A stretch of DNA of 5,054 nucleotides from the NCBI GenBank assembly GCA_947478985.1, contig CANJYC010000173.1:1-5054 (forward strand). The letters are read 5' to 3'. Position numbers and translations under genes: made by a program. Shown in pieces: positions 1 to 5,054 of the stretch (position 1 is its first letter; each line of letters begins with the position of its first letter). Under the pieces are notes generated by a model. The model had not been told where the DNA came from and did not search any database. It worked only from the letters and a program-made list of their open reading frames with translations. This stretch comes from Acidobacteriota bacterium (GTDB lineage Bacteria; Acidobacteriota; Vicinamibacteria; Vicinamibacterales; UBA2999).

Positions 1-2043
1 GTCACCCGCGCCGACGGCTGGAACTTTGAACCGGAAGCCGCACGGCGGACGCTGCTCGACCAGCTCAAGACGCACGGGCTTGAAGGCTTCGGCCTCGACG
101 CCAGGCCCGTCGCCGTGCAGGCGGCCGGTGGGCTCCTGGCCTACCTCCGCGACACCCAGAAGGTGGACCTCGCGCACGTCCGCACCATCGCTTACAAAAC
201 CACCACCGACTGCCTGATCATCGACCCGATCACGCTGAAGCATCTCGAAATCGTGACCGGCAGCGAAGGCGGAGCCGAAGGCTCGCTCCTCCACGAGATC
301 GACCGGACGGTCACCTCGATGGGCGCGCGGATGCTGCGCGCCTGGCTGCTGCGGCCGCTCTATGCGCTCGAGCGGATCCGCGACCGGCTGGACGCGGTCG
401 AGGAACTCGCCTTCCGCTCCACCGATCGCGCCAAGGCCCGCGAGACCCTCAAGACAGTCCATGACCTCGAACGGCTCGTGGCGCGGGCCGCCCTCGGCAC
501 AGCCGGGCCGCGCGACCTGGTGTCGCTGAAGCAGTCGCTCGCCGCGGTTCCGCGCGTGAAGCTCCTCCTCGACGAGGTCCAGGCGCCGCTCCTGCGCAGC
601 CTCATCGCGGAGCTCGACGAGCTCACCGACCTCCGGGACCTTATCGACCGGACGCTCATCGACGAGCCAGGCGCATTGACCCGCGACGGCGGATTCACGC
701 GCGACGGCATCGACCCGGAGCTCGACGACGTGAAGACGATCAGCCGGTCCGGCCGTCAGGTGATTGCCGAGATGGAGGAGCGGGAGCGGGAACGCACCGG
801 CATCAGCTCGCTCAAGGTGCGTTTCAACCGCGTCTTCGGCTACTACATCGAGATCACGAAGACGAATCTCCAGCACGTGCCGGACGACTATCAGCGCAAG
901 CAGACGATTGCCGGCGGCGAACGCTTCACCACGCCGGCGCTCAAGGAATACGAGGAGAAGGTGCTCGGCGCCGACGAGCGGATCCTCGAGCGCGAGCTGG
1001 AGATCTTCGAGGCGCTGCGCGGTCAGGTGGCGGCCGAAGCCCCACGCATTCAGGACACGGCCCGCGCGCTGGCCACCCTCGACGTCCTCGCGGCGCTGGC
1101 CGAGACCGCTGCCATCGCCAACTTCACGAAACCGCACGTTCACGACGGCGACGAGTTCGTCGTCACCGACGGCCGCCACCCCGTGGTCGAGCGCTACGCG
1201 CGGGACGCGTTCGTCCCAAACGACATCGACCTGAACGGCGTCACCCGGCAGCTGGTGATCCTGACGGGCCCGAACATGGGGGGCAAGTCGACCTACCTGC
1301 GCCAGACCGCGCTGATGCCGCTGCTGGCGCAGATTGGATCGTTTGTCCCGGCGAAGGACGCCAAGATCCCGCTCGTCGATCGTATCTTCGCGCGCGTTGG
1401 CGCCTCCGACAACATCGCGCGCGGCCAGTCGACCTTCATGGTGGAGATGCAGGAGACGGCCAACATCCTGCACACCGCCTCCTCGCGGAGCCTGGTCGTG
1501 CTCGATGAGATTGGACGCGGCACGTCCACCTTCGATGGCCTGAGCATTGCCTGGGCGGTGGCCGAGCACCTGGCCAGTAATCCGAAGGCGCGGCCCAAGA
1601 CGCTCTTCGCCACCCACTATCACGAGCTCACCGACCTCGCCGACGGGCTGCCGGGTGTGGTCAACGCCCACGTGGCGGCGCGCGAGTGGAAGGACGACAT
1701 CATCTTCCTGCGCAAGATTGTGCCGGGACGCTCGGACCGCAGCTACGGCATCCAGGTGGCGCGCCTGGCCGGGCTGCCGGCCGGTGTCATCGCCCGAGCG
1801 AAGGCCATTCTCGCCGGGCTGGAAAGCGACGAGCTGTCACGCGGTGGCCGACCCACGCTCTCAGGTTCACAGAGCGATCTGCCGACCGCCCAGCTCGGCC
1901 TCTTTGCGCAATCGCTTGGCGGCAGTACCAACCCCAGCCATGACGATGTGGCACAGCGGTTGCGCGATATGGACGTCGACGAGACGACCCCGCGTCAGGC
2001 ACTGGTCCTCCTCGCGGAGCTGAAGAAGCTGGTGGAGGACTGA
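1..2043 (+). CDS. mutS: DNA mismatch repair protein MutS (3' part, N-terminus outside window)
   Basis: MutS recognises base mismatches and small loops and, with ATP, recruits MutL to start strand-specific repair in the cytoplasm. The frame is open from base 1, giving 680 residues of a protein usually about 850-900 long. The mismatch-binding domain with its Phe-x-Glu motif and part of the connector are therefore missing only because the window starts inside the gene. Seen in order (fragment numbering): end of the connector (~1-60), core/lever helices (GSLLHEIDRTVTSMG near 90-105), clamp region (FNRVFGYYIEITKTN, 275-289), Walker A GPNMGGKS (423-430), the DNIARGQSTFMVEM segment (470-483), Walker B LDE (501-503) followed by GRGTSTFDG, switch His539 in ATHYHEL, and a dimerisation helix-turn-helix near 580-610. 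A linker follows with QLGLF (631-635), a good match to a beta-clamp binding motif, and then the usual short C-terminal tail (TTPRQAL...LKKLV). All ATPase motifs are intact, so the gene looks functional. The identification is certain; the internal ATG at 115 is not the start. Confidence 0.97.
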   Translation, partial: VTRADGWNFEPEAARRTLLDQLKTHGLEGFGLDARPVAVQAAGGLLAYLRDTQKVDLAHVRTIAYKTTTDCLIIDPITLKHLEIVTGSEGGAEGSLLHEIDRTVTSMGARMLRAWLLRPLYALERIRDRLDAVEELAFRSTDRAKARETLKTVHDLERLVARAALGTAGPRDLVSLKQSLAAVPRVKLLLDEVQAPLLRSLIAELDELTDLRDLIDRTLIDEPGALTRDGGFTRDGIDPELDDVKTISRSGRQVIAEMEERERERTGISSLKVRFNRVFGYYIEITKTNLQHVPDDYQRKQTIAGGERFTTPALKEYEEKVLGADERILERELEIFEALRGQVAAEAPRIQDTARALATLDVLAALAETAAIANFTKPHVHDGDEFVVTDGRHPVVERYARDAFVPNDIDLNGVTRQLVILTGPNMGGKSTYLRQTALMPLLAQIGSFVPAKDAKIPLVDRIFARVGASDNIARGQSTFMVEMQETANILHTASSRSLVVLDEIGRGTSTFDGLSIAWAVAEHLASNPKARPKTLFATHYHELTDLADGLPGVVNAHVAAREWKDDIIFLRKIVPGRSDRSYGIQVARLAGLPAGVIARAKAILAGLESDELSRGGRPTLSGSQSDLPTAQLGLFAQSLGGSTNPSHDDVAQRLRDMDVDETTPRQALVLLAELKKLVED
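2034..2039 (+). promoter_or_regulatory. Shine-Dalgarno site inside the mutS 3' end
   Basis: GGAGGA lies inside the last codons of mutS, three bases before the ATG at 2043. The mutS stop and the next start share a base (TGATG, 2041-2045). This arrangement fixes the downstream start and is typical of translational coupling by terminating and re-initiating ribosomes. The spacing is slightly short, but the match to the anti-SD is strong. Confidence 0.75.
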
Positions 2044-3605
2044 TGCGGCACCGCTGCCGCGTGCGATCGGCCGCACTCGCCGCGACCCTCGTCAGTGTCC
2101 TGGCGGCGACGGCCTGCGGACCGTCACAGCCCGCGATCGATCCTGGCTATCTGACCGTCGGTGTCCGGAGCGCGCCCAACAATCTTGACCCCCGCATCGG
2201 CACCGACGAGGCCTCCGGCCGCGTGGCGCAGCTCATCTACAGCCGCCTGATGCGAATCGATGAGCAGCTGCGCGTGGTTCCGAACCTGGCGAGCCGCCTC
2301 GACAACCCCGATCCGTTGACCTACATCGCCACTCTCCGAAGCGGCGTCAGATTCCACGACGGGCACGAGCTGACGGCGAAGGATGTCGTCTACACCTTCG
2401 GCAGCTTTCTCGACCCCGCGTTCGTCTCGCCTTACAAAGGGGCCTTCCGGATGCTCGCCTCCGTGCGTGCGCTCGACACCTACGTCGTCGAGTTCAAGCT
2501 GAAGGAGCCGTTCGGGTCATTTCCCATCCAGCTGGTGTTCCCCATCGTGCCGGCGGATGCAGGCAATTCACTGCGGACGTCCCCGATTGGGACCGGACCG
2601 TACCGCTTCGTGCGCTATGCGGTCGACGACGAGGTGGTGTTGTCCGCCTTCGACGGCTACTGGGACGGGCGGCCCCAGAACAAAGGGGTGATACTCAAAG
2701 TCATCCCCGACGAGACGATGCGCGGCCTCGAGCTGCGCAAGGGCTCGATCGATCTCGTGATTAACGACCTGCCGCCGGATATCGCCTACCAGTTGCAGAA
2801 AGACAACCTGCGACTCACCCAGGCGCCCGGCGTCGACTACTCCTACATCGCCTTCAACATGCGCGACCGGCTGCTCTCGGACAAACGCGTCCGCCACGCG
2901 ATCGCGTACGCCGTCGACCGCGACGCGATCGTCACGTACCTGCGTCGCGGACTTGCCACGCCGGCGATCGGCATCCTCGCGCCGATGGCCTGGGCCTTCG
3001 AGCCGTCTGTCGTCCAGTTCGCGCACGATCCGGCGCGCGCCAAACATCTGCTCGATGAGGCCGGGTATCCGGACCCCGACGGCGACGGCCCGCGCACGCG
3101 GTTCACGCTCACGCTCAAGACCTCAACCGACGAGTTCTTCCGCCTCCAGGCCACGGTGCTGCAGCAGGCCCTGCGCGAGGTCGGCATCGGCGTCGAGGTG
3201 AACTCCTACGAGTTCGCCACGATGTATGCCGACGTGCTGAAGGGCAACTTCCAGCTGGTGACGATGCAGTGGGTGGGGGTCACGGACCCGGACATGTTGC
3301 GCCGCGTCTTCCACTCGAGCCAGATCCCACCGAGCGGATTCAACCGTGGCCACTACAGCAACCCGGCGGTCGACGCGCTCATCGATGCCGCCGGCGCCGC
3401 CGCGACCGAGTCAGAACGCAGGCGCGACTACAGCGAGGCGCAGAAGCTCATCGCGGAGGATGCTCCGTACATCAGCCTCTGGTACAAGACGCATGTGGCC
3501 GTGACGCAACCCGGTATTACCGGCCTGCGCCTCGGTCCACAAGCGGACATGCTGTCGTTGAAGGATGTGAAGAAGGCCGTCCCGGACGGCCGCGTCAGCT
3601 CTTGA
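2043..3605 (+). CDS. ABC transporter substrate-binding lipoprotein, family 5 (peptide/nickel type)
   Basis: This is a 520-residue extracellular solute-binding protein of the SBP_bac_5 (DppA/OppA/NikA-like) family, which captures peptides, nickel or other small solutes outside the inner membrane for an ABC importer. The N-terminus is a signal peptide: a basic start (MRHRCRVR), a hydrophobic stretch, then AATAC with Cys25 as the probable lipidated residue. Ala rather than Leu stands at -3, which the lipobox pattern allows. The family signature is clear at 98-119 (LRSGVRFHDGHELTAKDVVY), followed by IGTGPYRF (182-189), YIAFNMRD with DKRVRHAIAYAVDR (269-293), and EDAPYISLWY (472-481) near the end. 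The length is typical and the frame unbroken. The gene follows mutS with a one-base overlap, and no permease or ATPase gene follows; the next gene converges on it. The substrate cannot be read from sequence, and a partner transporter must be encoded elsewhere if it acts in transport. Family assignment is secure; specificity is unknown. Confidence 0.93.
   Translation: MRHRCRVRSAALAATLVSVLAATACGPSQPAIDPGYLTVGVRSAPNNLDPRIGTDEASGRVAQLIYSRLMRIDEQLRVVPNLASRLDNPDPLTYIATLRSGVRFHDGHELTAKDVVYTFGSFLDPAFVSPYKGAFRMLASVRALDTYVVEFKLKEPFGSFPIQLVFPIVPADAGNSLRTSPIGTGPYRFVRYAVDDEVVLSAFDGYWDGRPQNKGVILKVIPDETMRGLELRKGSIDLVINDLPPDIAYQLQKDNLRLTQAPGVDYSYIAFNMRDRLLSDKRVRHAIAYAVDRDAIVTYLRRGLATPAIGILAPMAWAFEPSVVQFAHDPARAKHLLDEAGYPDPDGDGPRTRFTLTLKTSTDEFFRLQATVLQQALREVGIGVEVNSYEFATMYADVLKGNFQLVTMQWVGVTDPDMLRRVFHSSQIPPSGFNRGHYSNPAVDALIDAAGAAATESERRRDYSEAQKLIAEDAPYISLWYKTHVAVTQPGITGLRLGPQADMLSLKDVKKAVPDGRVSS
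3575..3591 (-). terminator. possible terminator hairpin at the convergent gene ends
   Basis: A perfect inverted repeat, GGCCGTC - CCG - GACGGCC, forms a 7-bp GC-rich stem with a 3-base loop. It begins four bases beyond the stop codon of the minus-strand TPR gene and lies inside the last codons of the plus-strand solute-binding protein gene. Read on the minus strand it is followed by TTCTTCACAT, a broken and weak T-tract. On the plus strand no T-run follows. The position favours a terminator for the minus-strand unit, but the poor T-tract makes this uncertain, and in a GC-rich coding region it could be chance. Confidence 0.4.
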
Positions 3606-4356
3606 GCTGGTCGAGCTCGGCCTTGGCTTCAACCGAGTACGGGGATTCCGGATGCTCGGTCATCAGCTGCGTAAATGTCTTCCGCGCCTCGTCCTGATTG
3701 CCCTTGAGGGCATAGGCACGCGCCAGCTCCATCAGAATGGCGTCCTTCGGAAGCGGATCGTTGGCATCGGTGGAGCTCGCCAGCTCCTTCCAGGTGGCAA
3801 TCGCGGCATCAAGCTGCCCCGCCTTCGCCGCCGTGTCCGCCTTGCCGAGCCGCGCCATGCGGCCGTAGAGCGACCCGCTGCCGGCGCGCTTGATAACCTC
3901 GTCGAACGCCGTCATGGCGTCGGCACCCTGACCGGTCGCCGCGAGTGCGCCCGCCATGTGGTACCGCGCGATGATTCCCGCATCCTGGTTCGGATAGGCA
4001 TCAACCACGGCTTTGAGCTTCGGCAGTGCCGCCTTGAGCTTGGCCTCCTCGGTGGCAAACGTGCCCTGCGCATCCAGCATCGCGGCAGCCGGCGCTTCAC
4101 CGGGCTCGTTCGCCGGGGCGTTGGCCGGGACCACGCGCGCGTTCAGCGCCACCATGGCATCGGCCAGCATCTGCTGCGCCTGCGACCCGGACTGGGTGCG
4201 GTAGGCCGTGTAGCCGGCGTACCCGGCGCCGCCGACGAGCACGAGCACAACGAGACCGCCGACCAGCTTCATGTACGGGCCGAACATCTCGCGTGCGGCC
4301 CCGAGCACGTGGGCCACTTCATTTTCTTTGAGTCGATGTCTCTCTGTTGATTTCAT
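3595..4356 (-). CDS. membrane-anchored tetratricopeptide-repeat protein (YfgM-like)
   Basis: The protein has 253 residues. A basic, charged N-terminus (MKSTERHRLKENEVAHVL) is followed by one hydrophobic segment at about 29-51 (LVGGLVVLVLVGGAGYAGYTA), then a long soluble part. This suggests a single-pass inner-membrane protein with its N-terminus inside and its C-terminal domain in the periplasm. An Ala/Pro-rich stretch (76-92) leads into helical repeats: about 105-155 (ending with a helix pair around MAGALAATGQGADAMTAFDEV), 163-192 and 205-250, the last (ARAYALKGNQDEARKTFTQL) being a clear TPR unit. The layout resembles the TPR_21/YfgM family, whose E. coli member associates with the SecYEG translocon and periplasmic chaperones; that role here is inference. 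The ATG has GGAAGG three bases upstream (4360-4365). The gene starts 22 bases after a tRNA gene and ends inside the convergent solute-binding gene. Whether it is a true YfgM orthologue or a generic TPR scaffold is undecided. Confidence 0.82.
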   Translation of the reverse strand: MKSTERHRLKENEVAHVLGAAREMFGPYMKLVGGLVVLVLVGGAGYAGYTAYRTQSGSQAQQMLADAMVALNARVVPANAPANEPGEAPAAAMLDAQGTFATEEAKLKAALPKLKAVVDAYPNQDAGIIARYHMAGALAATGQGADAMTAFDEVIKRAGSGSLYGRMARLGKADTAAKAGQLDAAIATWKELASSTDANDPLPKDAILMELARAYALKGNQDEARKTFTQLMTEHPESPYSVEAKAELDQLKS

Positions 4357-4378
4357 GTGCCTTCCACTCTGCGGTCTG

Positions 4379-4455
4379 TGGCGTCCCCGGGCAGATTTGA
4401 ACTGCCGACCTCACGCTTAGGAGGCGTGCGCTCTATCCAGCTGAGCTACGGGGAC
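4379..4455 (-). tRNA. tRNA-Arg (anticodon CCT)
   Basis: Read on the minus strand, all cloverleaf parts pair: acceptor GTCCCCG/CGGGGAC (7 bp, perfect), D-arm GCTC/GAGC, anticodon stem CACGC/GCGTG with loop CTCCTAA, a five-base variable loop, and T-arm GGCAG/CTGCC with loop TTCAAAT. The anticodon CCT is at 4419-4421 and decodes the arginine codon AGG. C35 in the anticodon and an A at about position 20 of the D-loop agree with arginine identity elements. The discriminator is G, and the 3' CCA is encoded (4379-4381), giving 77 nt. It lies 21 bases downstream of apt and 22 bases upstream of the TPR gene, all on the same strand. Confidence 0.97.
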
Positions 4456-4464
4456 GAACACCCT

Positions 4465-4470
4465 ATTCTA
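4465..4470 (-). promoter_or_regulatory. possible -10 element for the tRNA gene
   Basis: On the minus strand TAGAAT lies nine bases before the 5' end of the mature tRNA, a plausible distance for a sigma-70-type -10 box of a tRNA transcript with a very short leader. No convincing TTGACA-like -35 was found 16-18 bases further upstream, where the apt 3' end lies. It may be chance, with the tRNA transcribed by readthrough from apt. Confidence 0.25.
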
Positions 4471-4476
4471 GCGTGC

Positions 4477-4989
4477 CTAATATTGAAGAACGGAGAACAC
4501 GGATGCGTCCGGCAGCTTCGCTTTTCCGTTCAGAAACAGCAGCTCGATGAGAAACGCCATCCCGTGCAGTTCGCCGCCGGTGGCGCTCACCAGCTTCGCC
4601 GCGGCCGCCGCCGTCCCGCCCGTGGCCAGCACATCATCCACAATCAGCACGCGCTGCCCCTTCTCGATGGCGTCCTCGTGCATCTCGAGGGCGTCGGTCC
4701 CGTACTCGAGCGCATAGCTCTGCTTGAGGGCCTTGCCTGGCAGCTTGCCGGGCTTGCGGATTGGGATGAAGCCGGCGCCAATCCGCTGCGCCACGGCGCC
4801 CCCGAGGATGAAGCCACGGCTCTCGATGCCAATCACCGCGTCGATGCCTTTGCCGATATACGGCGACGAGAGCCGATCGATCGTGGCCTTGAACCCGTCC
4901 GGGTTACTGAGCAGCGTCGTGATGTCGTAGAAGAGGATGCCGGCCTTGGGAAAGTCCGGGATATGGCGGATGTGCTGCTTGAGATCCAT
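4477..4989 (-). CDS. apt: adenine phosphoribosyltransferase
   Basis: This enzyme converts adenine and PRPP to AMP and pyrophosphate in cytoplasmic purine salvage, normally as a homodimer. The 170-residue protein has the usual length and starts MDLKQ, close to the Bacillus-type N-terminus, followed by the family's IPDFPKAGILFYDITTLL. Other expected features are ESRGF (56-60), the flexible-hood loop RKPGKLP (78-84), LEYGTD (94-99, where Glu95 aligns with the loop glutamate of other APRTs), and the PRPP-binding motif VLIVDDVLATGGT (114-126) with its paired Asp residues. After GKLP the sequence is GKALKQSYALEYG, and the C-terminus is FSVLQY, both closer to my recollection of human APRT than to E. 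coli Apt. The start is supported by AGGA four bases upstream (4994-4997); the frame stays open upstream but shows no ATG or GTG before the window edge. It ends with TAG, 21 bases before the tRNA gene. Identification is firm. Confidence 0.96.
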   Translation of the reverse strand: MDLKQHIRHIPDFPKAGILFYDITTLLSNPDGFKATIDRLSSPYIGKGIDAVIGIESRGFILGGAVAQRIGAGFIPIRKPGKLPGKALKQSYALEYGTDALEMHEDAIEKGQRVLIVDDVLATGGTAAAAAKLVSATGGELHGMAFLIELLFLNGKAKLPDASVFSVLQY

Positions 4990-5002
4990 GGTGTCCTGGG
5001 CT

Positions 5003-5043
5003 GTAGTCCTGCGCCGGCGTCCTTCGTCGATCGCTCCGGCTAC
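5003..5043. repeat. imperfect inverted repeat upstream of apt
   Basis: The non-coding stretch before apt contains GTAG (5003-5006) and GCCGG (5013-5017) mirrored by CCGGC (5036-5040) and CTAC (5040-5043), i.e. CCGGCTAC opposite GTAG...GCCGG. The left arm carries a six-base insertion. Inside are two short perfect palindromes, CGCCGGCG (5012-5019) and CGATCG (5028-5033). It could be a REP-like dispersed element, a leader structure of the apt mRNA, or chance in GC-rich DNA; the window holds only one copy. No convincing apt promoter is visible in the 65 bases available. Confidence 0.3.
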
Positions 5044-5054
5044 GTGATCTGAAA

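Noticed and set aside
115..117. Possible mutS start codon (GTG/ATG-like start around 112-117)
   Set aside because: The frame is open to base 1, and the upstream residues (ADGWNFEP...LLDQLKTHGLEGFGLD) match the MutS connector region, so the gene begins left of the window.
2568..3047. A 159-codon minus-strand open frame inside the solute-binding protein gene
   Set aside because: The plus-strand frame carries full family motifs, and this one has none. Long antisense open frames are expected in GC-rich DNA.
3652..4350. A 232-codon open frame on the plus strand antisense to the TPR gene
   Set aside because: Arg/His/Gly-rich composition with no recognisable domain. The minus-strand frame has a start, an SD, a membrane segment and TPR units, so this one is a high-G+C shadow.
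4379..4455. tRNA gene as an attachment site for an integrated element
   Set aside because: No integrase gene, no direct repeat of the tRNA 3' end and no change in gene type on either side within the window.
4357..5052. A 231-codon open frame on the plus strand, antisense to apt and running through the tRNA
   Set aside because: Its start reads through the tRNA complement (GRFELPTSRLGG...), a well-known type of spurious peptide from antisense tRNA, and the rest mirrors the clearly real apt gene.
1..5054. CRISPR arrays, insertion sequences, toxin-antitoxin pairs or defence genes
   Set aside because: No regularly spaced repeats, transposase-like frames or small paired genes were seen; nearly all DNA is accounted for by ordinary genes.

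Overview
The window is high-G+C bacterial chromosomal DNA with dense, tightly packed housekeeping-type genes. The lineage cannot be fixed from the sequence alone. Gram-negative-type features (a lipoprotein solute-binding protein, a YfgM-like membrane-anchored TPR protein, a tRNA with encoded CCA) together with the base composition would fit an environmental phylum such as Acidobacteriota, but that is only an inference.

Layout: (1) 1-2043, plus strand: the C-terminal ~680 residues of the mismatch-repair ATPase MutS, whose N-terminus lies left of the window. (2) 2043-3605, plus strand: a family-5 (peptide/nickel type) extracellular solute-binding lipoprotein. Its ATG overlaps the mutS stop by one base (TGATG), and a strong Shine-Dalgarno lies inside the mutS 3' end, so the two genes look translationally coupled. 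No permease or ATPase genes follow it. (3) 3595-4356, minus strand: a single-pass membrane protein with a TPR-like domain. It converges on the solute-binding protein gene and overlaps its 3' end by 11 bases; a GC-rich hairpin sits inside the overlapping gene end. (4) 4379-4455, minus strand: tRNA-Arg with anticodon CCT and encoded CCA. (5) 4477-4989, minus strand: adenine phosphoribosyltransferase (apt). (6) 4990-5054: a short apt upstream region with an imperfect inverted repeat.

The minus-strand block apt - tRNA-Arg(CCT) - TPR gene has gaps of only 21 and 22 bases with no visible terminator, so it could be one mixed mRNA/tRNA transcription unit. The plus-strand block mutS - solute-binding protein looks like a two-gene operon end. 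Functions are unrelated across blocks: DNA repair, solute binding, purine salvage, translation and envelope. I found no mobile element, CRISPR array, toxin-antitoxin pair or defence system, and nothing I can honestly call a new system. The points most worth a second look are the orphan solute-binding gene coupled to mutS, the tRNA embedded between two protein genes, the overlapping convergent gene ends with a hairpin, and the possible dispersed repeat upstream of apt.
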